Assembly (NCBI GenBank): GCA_016934825.1
Contig: JAFGSB010000006.1
Location: 1-64,000 of the forward strand
Length of the DNA: 64,000 nt
Direction: 5' to 3'
DNA from: Candidatus Zhuqueibacterota bacterium
GTDB taxonomy: Bacteria; Zhuqueibacterota; Zhuqueibacteria; Residuimicrobiales; Krinioviventaceae
Notes under the pieces: model-generated
Told to the model about the DNA's origin: nothing
Database searches by the model: none
Seen by the model: only the letters and a program-made list of their open reading frames with translations
Translations under genes and position numbers: made by a program
In this document: positions 32,841-41,675 of the stretch, one piece after another
How the letters are laid out: every line of letters starts with the position of its first letter
Position numbering within the stretch: position 1 is the stretch's first letter

Positions 32841-35672
32841 CTACCCTTTTACGATTAATCGCAATGAATCCAGCCGCAACTGGGCGGAAATAATATGGGA
32901 TTCAATATCACGCATTTCCTGTTGCGCCAGTTCGATCTCCGCGTTGCTCACAAAATCGTTTACCCGTTTCAACGAACGCAGCCTGTCCAGTTCAGCGCCA
33001 AGACTGTTTTTCATCTCGTCCCGTGCGGAACCGATGATCTGTTTGGCCAGCTTTTCCCCGACCTGACGGCTTTTTTTCAGCATGCCGGGTACCAGTTCGG
33101 ACTTTATGTCGGGATTTTCCATCAGGTCCGCCGCCTGTATACTGCCGCGAAGTTGTTTAATCATTTTCTGTTCCGGATATTGGGCCGTGCAATCATTGTA
33201 CTGATCATCCACAACCACACGCACCGGTGTGGCAGGCAGAAATCGACCGATATGCAGTTTCAGCGGAGCGACACATTCCAGCACGTACACGGTCTCGAGC
33301 AGCAATCCCTTTCCTCCCTTGTCGTGCAAAACAGCGAAAGTGCTGTTTCCCTGTTCCGATCCCAGCAACAGATCGATGGCGCCCGTGACCATAGGATGAT
33401 CGAAACTGATAAAATGAATATCTTCACGCGCCATGGCCTTTTGCCGGTCAAAAGTGATGACCATTCCCTTTTCACGAAATCCCGGAAAGGCGTCCACCCG
33501 GAGATCGCCGGGATACAACTGAAAGGTCCGGTCATGTATATCGTCGCAGACTATGCCGTAAAAATCATAAATCTTTTGCATATAGAGATCCAAAGATTCA
33601 TCCCGGTCAATGGATTTAATCATTTGCGCCAGGGTCTCGGCCTGGTCGCTCCTGAAGGAATGCAGTTCCAGTAACCGGTCCCGTCCTTTTTCAAGTTGTT
33701 CGGTCAATTTTATGCAAAAATCGCGCGTATCGGTTACGAGTCTGGTAAATCCTTTATCACGAAGATTTCCCGGTTTATCGTTCCGTTTTATCAGTTCCCA
33801 TAAACGTGACCGGAATTTATCGTACACCTGCTGTACACCGGGGACATTTTTTTCAAAGGCATTCATACCTTCGTGATACCAATGAAATAATATTTCATAA
33901 GCACAGCCCGGTATATAGGGAACATGAATATTTATTGTGGATTTTTGCCCGATACGGTCCAGCCGTCCTATACGCTGTTCCAAAAGTTCGGGATTGACCG
34001 GTAAATCAAACAGGACCAGGTGATGTGCAAACTGAAAATTACGCCCTTCGCTGCCGATTTCGGAACAAATGAGCAGACGTGCGCCGTCCGGTTCCGAGAA
34101 CCACGCCGCGTTGCGGTCACGCTGGATCAATGTCAGATTTTCATGGAACACACCGGCCTTGATCTGGATCTTTTCCTGCAGGGCATCATAAATTTCCTGT
34201 GATTTACGTCGTGTCCGGCAAATGAGTAATACTTTTTCCCTGCTGTGTTTTTTAAGAAACATCGCCAGCCACTCGATACGGGAGTCATTTTTAAAATCGT
34301 ATTGTGTCCCGGGCTGTAGTTTACCGTTGTCGGCGGCAAATTCCCCCGTCAGGCGGTTAAGCAATTCAGGATCGTTTGCTGTTTTCATTTCAACCGGATG
34401 AACCTGACGTTTCGGAAAATTTTTCATCGCCGAACGGGTATTGCGGAACATCACCCTGCCGATACCATGCCGATCCAGCAAATCATGTATCATCTGCTGA
34501 CGGGCAGTATCGTCGCCGCTTCTGATCGAATCAAGGTTTGCCCGGAACCGTTTTGTTTTATCCTGAAATAAAGTGACCAGTTTTGTCTCATCTGTTTTGT
34601 TCAACTTTTGTCCGTTCAACAGCTTGTTGGCAATACCCGCAACCCGGTGGTAATTATCCGATTCCCGCAGGAAAACATCATAATCATAATAACGGGCCGG
34701 ATCGAGCAGTTTTAACCGTTCAAAGTGGCCGTGCAGGCCGAGCTGCTCCGGAGTGGCCGTCAATAATAAAAGACCCGGAGTCCGGGCGGACAATTCCGCA
34801 ACGAGTTCATATGTCGCACTCCCCTCTTTTAAATGATGTGCTTCATCAACGATCAGCAGATCCCAGTCGGCTTCGACTGCCTGCTGCCGGCGTTCTTCAT
34901 CGTTTGCCGGAAAATCAATGCTGCATAACACCAGCGCGTCTTCCAGGAACGGATTCACATCCGGTTCATTCTCTTCAATATCAAAACAATATTCCTCATC
35001 AAGAATACGAAACATCAGATTAAACCGCCGTAACAGCTCGACAAACCACTGGTTGACGAGCGCGTCCGGCACCATTACAAGCGCCCTGTTTACCCTGCCG
35101 CTGATGAGGAGGCGGTGCATGATAAGGCATGCTTCAATCGTCTTTCCCAATCCGACTTCATCCGCAAGCAGCGCGCGAGGGATTTGACGGGTCACGGTTT
35201 CATGCGCGATATACAACTGGTGCGGGATAAGATCGATACGGCCGCCGACAAGTCCTCTCACCGTCGATTTCAGCATATCATGCCGCCGTTTCAGTGTTTC
35301 ATATCGCAGATTGAATACGGAATTCATATCACCCCGGCCATGTAATAACCGATCCTCCGGCCCGGTGAAGCTGATCGAATCGCTTAACGAACTCTCCGGC
35401 AGTTCTATTCCCTCGCAAACGTAAACCAGCAGATCCTCTTCTTCCCGCAATTCGGATATGGTATAACTTTTACCGCTCCTGTCCCGAATACTATCGCCAA
35501 CGCGAAAACGAACACGTTTGATCGGCGCGGTATCCGTGGCGTACACCCTTTCACAATCACCCGCTTTAAAACGGATTCGCACACGACGGTGTTCAACTTC
35601 GATGACCAGCCCCAAACCGAGCTCCGGTTCCATCTCACTCACCCACCGCTGCCCTGTTTTTACAATTTTCAT
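32841..35672 (-). CDS. rapA: RapA-like SNF2/Swi2 ATPase of RNA polymerase
   Basis: 943 residues. N-terminal Tudor-like region about 5-100; SNF2 helicase core with Walker A 'DEVGLGKT' (171-178), 'IVDEAHHL' (about 276), and the helicase C domain 'CSEIGSEGRNFQFAHHLVLFDLPVNPELLEQRIGRLDRIGQ' (about 560-605); C-terminal RapA-specific region with 'FISFDHPMVTGAIDLLLGSEQGN'. The protein recycles RNA polymerase from stalled post-termination complexes. Length matches E. coli RapA. First gene of a two-gene run with the NUDIX gene. Confidence 0.93.
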   Translation of the reverse strand: MKIVKTGQRWVSEMEPELGLGLVIEVEHRRVRIRFKAGDCERVYATDTAPIKRVRFRVGDSIRDRSGKSYTISELREEEDLLVYVCEGIELPESSLSDSISFTGPEDRLLHGRGDMNSVFNLRYETLKRRHDMLKSTVRGLVGGRIDLIPHQLYIAHETVTRQIPRALLADEVGLGKTIEACLIMHRLLISGRVNRALVMVPDALVNQWFVELLRRFNLMFRILDEEYCFDIEENEPDVNPFLEDALVLCSIDFPANDEERRQQAVEADWDLLIVDEAHHLKEGSATYELVAELSARTPGLLLLTATPEQLGLHGHFERLKLLDPARYYDYDVFLRESDNYHRVAGIANKLLNGQKLNKTDETKLVTLFQDKTKRFRANLDSIRSGDDTARQQMIHDLLDRHGIGRVMFRNTRSAMKNFPKRQVHPVEMKTANDPELLNRLTGEFAADNGKLQPGTQYDFKNDSRIEWLAMFLKKHSREKVLLICRTRRKSQEIYDALQEKIQIKAGVFHENLTLIQRDRNAAWFSEPDGARLLICSEIGSEGRNFQFAHHLVLFDLPVNPELLEQRIGRLDRIGQKSTINIHVPYIPGCAYEILFHWYHEGMNAFEKNVPGVQQVYDKFRSRLWELIKRNDKPGNLRDKGFTRLVTDTRDFCIKLTEQLEKGRDRLLELHSFRSDQAETLAQMIKSIDRDESLDLYMQKIYDFYGIVCDDIHDRTFQLYPGDLRVDAFPGFREKGMVITFDRQKAMAREDIHFISFDHPMVTGAIDLLLGSEQGNSTFAVLHDKGGKGLLLETVYVLECVAPLKLHIGRFLPATPVRVVVDDQYNDCTAQYPEQKMIKQLRGSIQAADLMENPDIKSELVPGMLKKSRQVGEKLAKQIIGSARDEMKNSLGAELDRLRSLKRVNDFVSNAEIELAQQEMRDIESHIISAQLRLDSLRLIVKG

Positions 35673-36138
35673 TATTTTTTATTTTCTTTTAATAATTTTT
35701 CAAAATTGTCAGGAAAACAATGCCTTAATATACAAAAAAAAAGCGGCCGGGTAAAGGATAGAATCCAATTACTCCACTGATACGGCCAAAATAATTTAAT
35801 ATAACAAACCGGAATATTATTTTATTCGACCAATTCTCTGTATCGGACGTACAATTCGAATACCAACTCTTAAAATAATTGCTTTTGCATGAATAAAGTC
35901 CTGCAAGCTTAAAAATTTATCTTGTTCAACTTTAATGAATATTCATTGGTTTCTGGTGACATATAAGCAAGGTATCAATTTCTGCTCCCATAAGCCGGCT
36001 AACGTTGAATATAAACATTCAGCAACATCGGGCAAAACCTGCGAAGGAAAAATGAAATTTCACTTGACTTGTAAAGAATATTTTTATAATCTAATAGTAC
36101 ATAGGCAAAACTCCACCTGAATTATAGGAGAAATTATT
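35673..36138. other. Divergent intergenic region
   Basis: About 465 bases, AT-rich, between RapA (minus) and a small membrane protein (plus). A 61-residue ORF here has no support. A possible promoter is at 36064-36090. Confidence 0.5.
36064..36090 (+). promoter_or_regulatory. Possible promoter TTGACT-N15-TATAAT
   Basis: A perfect -10 box and a good -35 with a short 15-base spacer, 49 bases ahead of the DUF2892-like gene. Confidence 0.45.
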
Positions 36139-36342
36139 ATGAAAGCTAATGTAGGGCGAACCGATCAAATCATTCGTCTGGTTGTTGGTTTATTAATTGT
36201 CGGAAGCAATTATGTAAATTATTATATTTTTAATAATCCATATTGCGTATGGGCGAATCTTGGCTGGCTGCTGGTGCTGACCGGACTTTTTCGCTTTTGT
36301 CCGTTATACACATTATTTAAAAAACCTGCTGAAAAAAAATAA
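36139..36342 (+). CDS. DUF2892-type small inner membrane protein
   Basis: 67 residues with the typical start 'MKANVGRTDQIIRLVVGLLIVG' and two hydrophobic segments (about 12-30, 38-55) ending in 'GLFRFCPLYTLF', the signature of YgaP-C-terminal/DUF2892 proteins. Function unknown; relatives are often fused to or near rhodanese domains, but no rhodanese gene lies near. Start supported by 'ataggagaa'. Confidence 0.85.
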   Translation: MKANVGRTDQIIRLVVGLLIVGSNYVNYYIFNNPYCVWANLGWLLVLTGLFRFCPLYTLFKKPAEKK

Positions 36343-36773
36343 TTATTCCTTATATCCGCATTATTTACAATACAATCTTTATTTGGGTATAATTACGGGT
36401 AAATGTGTTTTAAAAAATATTTTTATCTGTAATTTCCACAGTGAAAATATTTTTGCTTTACCCTTTTACCAGAACTATAGACCTTTAGATATTTTTATCA
36501 CTAATTCTTTTATTTTGAAAATATTACAGTTTGAGAATCTATTCCGAGCGCTTGACGGTTATATGTTTTCTTGTTTTTAATTATTATCCGGTAAAAAATT
36601 TTCCCCAGGTCTTAAAATTTATATCTTGATTATCCCTTAAATAATTTTTATTTTCTTAAAACAATAAAACGATAACTATTTTTAATAGATTGAGATAGCA
36701 TATATAAATTTAACGACTAAAAAAATTTATCAGGGAATCAAAATCTACCCTTTGAGACATGTAAGGAGATGGA
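36343..36773. other. AT-rich intergenic region
   Basis: About 430 bases; the 65-residue ORF in the track has no Shine-Dalgarno or family pattern. Nothing supported here. Confidence 0.5.
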
Positions 36774-38243
36774 ATGAAAAAAATTACACGCAGAAATTTT
36801 GTCAAAACCACATTGATAACAGGTGCGGCTTCCATTTTACCTGTTGCTATGAATTCAAAATCATCGTATGCCCGAATATTGGGTGCAAACGATGAAATAC
36901 GCGTCGCTGTTGTCGGCTTTAACAGTAAAGGCGCTCAGCATATCGGGGTATTTCGTAACATCCCCGGCGTACGGATTGTGGCGTTATGTGATGTGGACAA
37001 GGACATATTAAACCGTGAAGCGGCAAAGTTTGCCGAAAGTAATGAAAAAGTTGATAAATATACGGATGTCCGAAAATTACTGGATGATAAAAATATCGAT
37101 GTTGTTGTTATTGCCACACCCAACCACTGGCATTCACTGATCGCGATCTGGGCGATCCAGGCGGGAAAAGATGTTTATGTTGAAAAACCGATCTCGCATA
37201 ACATCTGGGAAGGACGGAAAGTTGTAGAGGCGGCCAGAAAATATAACCGAATCGTACAGGCGGGAACCCAGAACCGATCCGATACCGGGTTTCGGGAAGC
37301 ATATTCCTATATAAAAGAAGGAAATTTGGGTAAAATACTCTGGACATATGGGCTCTGGTATAAAAAACGCGAGAGTATCGGTCGTGTAGATAAAGCACAA
37401 CCTGTTCCGCCGCAGATTGATTATAACCTGTGGACCGGTCCGGCCAAACTTGAACCCCTGATGAGAAAAAATTTACATTATGACTGGCACTGGTTCTGGA
37501 ATACCGGTAACGGTGATATGGCCAATATTGGTGTACACCAGATTGATGACTGCCGGTTCATTCTGGACAATCCTGACCTGCCCAAACGGGTCATCAGCCT
37601 TGGGGGACGGTTCAATTTTGATGATAACGCAGAAACACCCAATACGCAATTGGCCGTATTTGAATTTGAATCGGCGCCGCCCATGTATATCGAAACCAGA
37701 AATTTAACCATGAAAAAGGGAATAAACGCCATGGACCATATCCGCGGCGTTCGTGAGGGAAATATCATTCAATGTGAACACGGTTATTTTGGCGGCGGCC
37801 GCGGCGGCGGATGGATTTTCGACAACGATCACAAAAAAATCAAGCAATTCCCCGGAGACGGCGGCGGCGGACACCAGGCTAATTTTATTAATGCGGTAAG
37901 AAGCCGTAAGAGAGAAGAACTTCATGCCGATATTCTACAGGGACACATTTCAAGCGTTTTGTGTCATATGGCCAACATCTCTTACCAAATCGGAAAAGAA
38001 ACACCATCCGAATTGATCAGAGAGTTATTTCAGCAGGACAAACAGGCCTCCGAAGCATACGATCGTATACAAAACCATCTGCAGGCCAACGAAGTCGACC
38101 TGTTGAAAACACCCGTAATGCTCGGACCCTGGCTTGAAATTGATATCAAAAAAGAAAAGTTTAAAGGCGAGTTCGGTAAAGCTGCAAACAAATACGTTTC
38201 CAGGAAATACCGTAAACCGTTTGTCGTCCCGAAAAAAGTTTGA
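36774..38243 (+). CDS. Tat-exported Gfo/Idh/MocA oxidoreductase
   Basis: 489 residues. A twin-arginine signal 'TRRNFVKTTLITGAAS' directs folded export. Rossmann domain 'IRVAVVGFNSKGAQHIGVFRNIPGVRIVALCDVD', then 'VVIATPNHWHSLIAIWAIQAGKDVYVEKPIS' with the conserved Glu-Lys-Pro, and a beta-sheet C-domain ('GDMANIGVHQIDDCRF'). NAD(P)-dependent sugar or cyclitol dehydrogenase or glycoside-modifying enzyme; export with bound cofactor is consistent with the Tat route. Good Shine-Dalgarno 'taaggaga'. Neighbours a secreted glycosidase, so it may act on glycosides. Followed directly by a terminator. Confidence 0.92.
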   Translation: MKKITRRNFVKTTLITGAASILPVAMNSKSSYARILGANDEIRVAVVGFNSKGAQHIGVFRNIPGVRIVALCDVDKDILNREAAKFAESNEKVDKYTDVRKLLDDKNIDVVVIATPNHWHSLIAIWAIQAGKDVYVEKPISHNIWEGRKVVEAARKYNRIVQAGTQNRSDTGFREAYSYIKEGNLGKILWTYGLWYKKRESIGRVDKAQPVPPQIDYNLWTGPAKLEPLMRKNLHYDWHWFWNTGNGDMANIGVHQIDDCRFILDNPDLPKRVISLGGRFNFDDNAETPNTQLAVFEFESAPPMYIETRNLTMKKGINAMDHIRGVREGNIIQCEHGYFGGGRGGGWIFDNDHKKIKQFPGDGGGGHQANFINAVRSRKREELHADILQGHISSVLCHMANISYQIGKETPSELIRELFQQDKQASEAYDRIQNHLQANEVDLLKTPVMLGPWLEIDIKKEKFKGEFGKAANKYVSRKYRKPFVVPKKV

Positions 38244-38246
38244 AAT

Positions 38247-38278
38247 TAAAAAATGGTGGGGAATCCCCACCATTTTTT
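38247..38278 (+). terminator. Rho-independent terminator
   Basis: ATGGTGGGG / CCCCACCAT stem (38253-38273) flanked by A- and T-runs, right after the oxidoreductase gene. Confidence 0.9.
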
Positions 38279-38458
38279 ATCCAACAGCAGTTGAAAACCT
38301 GTCAGTCATTTTCATCCGAACATATCCGACCGTCTTTTCCTATCATAACCATCCTGTGTACATTTCATTTTCTTTTACAAGTTTTGACTTGAAAATGATA
38401 AAATTTCTGAATATAATTAGCGTTTTGATTTTATTACCGTTTTATTCAGGAGATATTA

Positions 38459-40048
38459 ATGCAGCGGGACAAATGCTGTTATAAAATTCAATTTCTTTTA
38501 CTGATCACGGGATTGGTACTATCCCCGGTTTTCCGGCACGCAACAATCTATGCCGAACCGAATAAAGCAAAAGACAAACCGGCCGTAGAATTTAAAACGG
38601 ATGCGGTCGATCTTGAAAATAAATTTAATGCCGCTTTGAGCGGCCTGAAGAAAAATTTAATCAAAGTGTACGGCTATGAAAATCCCGTTCTCATTGAAGG
38701 GGCTGAATATCCCGGTATCTGGCTGGAATGCGGTCCTCTGGAAGGCGCAGTTTATGGAGTAATCAATCCGCAGGTCGCCCAGGATAACCACAGAATATTT
38801 TTTCATTTGCAGCGGGATGACGGTTATCTTCCATGCTGGATAAGAAAAGACACGTCGGGTACGGCGCAGATTCAAATGGTAGTTCCCATCGCCGCGACGG
38901 CCTTTGAAACATATTTACTCACAAAAGACAAGGCCTTTCTGACAGAAGCCTATAATGCGTGCGTAAAGTGGGATAATTGGCTTGTAAAATACCGAAACAC
39001 CAGCAAAACCGGTCTGTGTGAAGCCTTTTGTGAATACGACACCGGCCATGACAACAGTCCGCGCTGGGAAGGACTGCCCAAAGCATGTCCGGACAACGAT
39101 GCCAGGAAATGCCCGGAGGCGGACGCATTGCCTTACCTTGCGCCCGACCTGTCCGCAACCGTTTACGGAGGACGGATCGCGCTGGCAAAAATGGCGGCAA
39201 TTTTAAACAAACCCAATGAAGCGAAAGAATGGGAAAAAAAAGCCCAGGCAATTAGACAAAATTTACTTGCGCTCTGCTTTGATCCGGAGAGTATGTGCTT
39301 TTATGACCTGGATAAAAATAATCGTTTTATTCGAATCAAAGGTGACGCGTTAACCCGGGTTTTAAGCGAACATGTCGTAGATCAAAATCTTTTCGAACTT
39401 GTATATAACCAAAACATTAAAAATCCGGAGGCCTTTTGGACACCCTATCCGTTGCCATCCATTGCGGTGAACGATCCGGCATTCGTTAAGGACATAACCC
39501 GGAACTCATGGGGCGGAGCGTCCCAGGCGCTTACCGCATTACGCGCCCCGCGCTGGTTTGAATATTACGGTAAAAGCACCGATCTTGTGATTTTGATGGA
39601 AAAATGGCTGCAGGCGCTGGTCAAAGCCAAAGGTTTCAGACAACAATTGAATCCGTGGACGGGCGAATTCACACCTGCGGCGGACGGGTATTCACCGGCC
39701 ATGCTTGTATTGCTGGATTATGTTACGCGGCTTCACGGGGTCAGGATATCGGAAAATAAACTTGAATGGACCTGTATTCTTCCGGAAACCGCGACCTTCA
39801 GTTCTTTCATATTGAACAGCCGGCAGGGGAAATATGAACTTGCCCTAAAAGAGGATACGGCCACTCTGTCCATATCGGATCGAACAATCGCCCGTATCGA
39901 AGGCCCATGCCGTGTTTTCACGGATATGCAAGGAAATATTACCGATATTGCGGGTATTAAACCCCAGACGGTTTCGATCAAATTATACAGGCAGCAAAAG
40001 CAGCCCATGCAAATAAAATTAAATCCGGATATGATATATCGGCCCTGA
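38459..40048 (+). CDS. Secreted trehalase/GH63-like (alpha/alpha)6 glycosidase
   Basis: 529 residues. A signal peptide at about 1-32 ('CCYKIQFLLLITGLVLSPVF'). The remainder resembles six-hairpin glycosidases of the GH37/GH63/MGH1 type: 'RDDGYLPCWIRKDT', 'CEYDTGHDNSPRWEG' (a common substrate-site Asp motif), 'YLAPDLSATVYGGRIALAKMAAIL', 'RNSWGGASQALTALRAPRWFEYYGK', and a C-terminal small beta-domain. Substrate unknown (alpha-glucoside or alpha-mannoside likely). Start confirmed by 'caggagatatta' ahead of the ATG. Confidence 0.75.
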   Translation: MQRDKCCYKIQFLLLITGLVLSPVFRHATIYAEPNKAKDKPAVEFKTDAVDLENKFNAALSGLKKNLIKVYGYENPVLIEGAEYPGIWLECGPLEGAVYGVINPQVAQDNHRIFFHLQRDDGYLPCWIRKDTSGTAQIQMVVPIAATAFETYLLTKDKAFLTEAYNACVKWDNWLVKYRNTSKTGLCEAFCEYDTGHDNSPRWEGLPKACPDNDARKCPEADALPYLAPDLSATVYGGRIALAKMAAILNKPNEAKEWEKKAQAIRQNLLALCFDPESMCFYDLDKNNRFIRIKGDALTRVLSEHVVDQNLFELVYNQNIKNPEAFWTPYPLPSIAVNDPAFVKDITRNSWGGASQALTALRAPRWFEYYGKSTDLVILMEKWLQALVKAKGFRQQLNPWTGEFTPAADGYSPAMLVLLDYVTRLHGVRISENKLEWTCILPETATFSSFILNSRQGKYELALKEDTATLSISDRTIARIEGPCRVFTDMQGNITDIAGIKPQTVSIKLYRQQKQPMQIKLNPDMIYRP

Positions 40049-40155
40049 CAGAAATTCTGTTATTCCTATATCGACATCGAATTCTAATTTTAAATCAAAT
40101 TGCACCGGTTACTTGTATTATGTTTATTCATTTTTCATCCAATGTTTGAAAAGTC

Positions 40156-41289
40156 ATGAAAAACTTACGAATCTCAATTGAAACGGCCAAAAGGCTGATA
40201 ATCACGTCGCAAATGCTCGGTGGATCCAATTCCCTGCCGGCCGGTAAGGAAGGCGCCGCGCAAACCATCGAAAAACTGGGCTATATACAGATCGACACCA
40301 TCGCCGTCATCCAGCGGGCTCATCACCATACGTTATGGACCCGGAGAGCGGATTATAAACCGGAGATGATTTACGAATTACAGGCTAAAGACCGGCGCGT
40401 ATTCGAATACTGGACCCATGCTTCCTCATATCTGCCTATGAAGGATTACCGATATTACCGACACAAAATGAAAAATTTTGATGATCCGGTCAGCAAATGG
40501 GAAAAGGATAGGCTGACCAAGTACGGTTACCTGATGAAACCGGTGCTTGACCGCATCCGCAAAGAGGGACCGCTGGGAGCCAGAGATTTTGAGTCATTAC
40601 CGGAACCGGAAAGAAACGGTTCGATGTACTGGAAACCGGCCAAAATGGCGCTCGACCTGCTTGTGCTTAACGGGGAATTAATGATAACCGAACGGCGTAA
40701 TTTTCAAAAAATCTATGACCTCACCGAACGCGTGCTTCCCGAAGACATTGCCGGTAAAAAATTAATCTCCGCCTCCCTGCAGGACCTGGTCGAAACCGGT
40801 ACTGTTAGTCCGGTGCAAATCGAACACAACGAAAAGAACGGTTATTATGCCCTGACTGATACGATTGAAACCATTGACAGCATGAATTCATTGCCCCCCG
40901 GTATACATTTTCTCTCACCGTTCGATAATCTGATAATACAGCGGGAAAGGATAAAACAGGTTTTCAATTTTGATTATGCGCTGGAATGTTATGTCAAACC
41001 GGATAAAAGAAAGTACGGATATTTTGTATTACCCCTTTTGTGGGGCGACCGTTTTATCGGCAGAATGGACCCGGCCGTCGACCGCAAAAAGCAGATCCTC
41101 TTTCTGCGGGGCCTTTTCTTTGAACCGGATATAAAAGATGTTGATCCTTTTTTGAACCTGTTCGCCGAAAAACTGCGCAATTTTGCCCGTTTTAATATGT
41201 GCAACGCAGTCAAAGTGGAAAAAATATTCCCGAGCAGGTTACATGATTTTTTCAAAAATTTCATCCGTCAAATGGACCCGATTGATTAA
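40156..41289 (+). CDS. YcaQ/AlkX-like winged-helix DNA glycosylase
   Basis: 377 residues matching the HTH_42/YcaQ family over its whole length: 'IEKLGYIQIDTIAVIQRAHHHTLWTRR' contains the QxD active-site motif (Gln-Ile-Asp); 'FEYWTHASSYLPMKDYRYY' and 'FLSPFDNLIIQRERIKQVFNFDYALECYVKPDKRKYGYFVLPLLWGDRFIGRMD' follow. Relatives repair DNA interstrand cross-links or alkylated bases. The Shine-Dalgarno is weak, so the start is less certain. Confidence 0.9.
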   Translation: MKNLRISIETAKRLIITSQMLGGSNSLPAGKEGAAQTIEKLGYIQIDTIAVIQRAHHHTLWTRRADYKPEMIYELQAKDRRVFEYWTHASSYLPMKDYRYYRHKMKNFDDPVSKWEKDRLTKYGYLMKPVLDRIRKEGPLGARDFESLPEPERNGSMYWKPAKMALDLLVLNGELMITERRNFQKIYDLTERVLPEDIAGKKLISASLQDLVETGTVSPVQIEHNEKNGYYALTDTIETIDSMNSLPPGIHFLSPFDNLIIQRERIKQVFNFDYALECYVKPDKRKYGYFVLPLLWGDRFIGRMDPAVDRKKQILFLRGLFFEPDIKDVDPFLNLFAEKLRNFARFNMCNAVKVEKIFPSRLHDFFKNFIRQMDPID

Positions 41290-41675
41290 TTATACGTAAT
41301 GCGGTTGCGTATACTTTATTATCATTGAATTTAATCCGGGCAATATTACGCGGAATTATTTATCTGTTTATGATTATACGGTTAGCAGGGAAACATTTAT
41401 AACTTGCCGGGCTGAATTCAGTTTTAAAAACATCCGGTTAAAACTTTTATAATTTGATTGAATTCATAGTCCCGTTTTCTCTTGCTTGTTAAATTATTTT
41501 CTGTAAATTTTAAATCAATAATCACCCGGTACAATTGCTGAGTGAACATAATAGAATAATTTATGTAAATACAAATTTCCGATATAACCAAAGTTCCTGT
41601 GAACCAAAATGAAAAAAATTTTTATCGGATTTTAAATCTTTATATAATTTTCATTCCCTATAATCGGAGAAAAAG
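41290..41675. other. AT-rich intergenic region
   Basis: 386 bases with no supported ORF, repeat or clear promoter; a Shine-Dalgarno 'cggaga' precedes the next gene. Confidence 0.5.

Noticed and set aside
38395-38484. Short signal-peptide-like ORF ahead of the trehalase/GH63-like gene
   Set aside because: It has no Shine-Dalgarno and ends inside the next gene, whose own start is well supported by 'caggag'.
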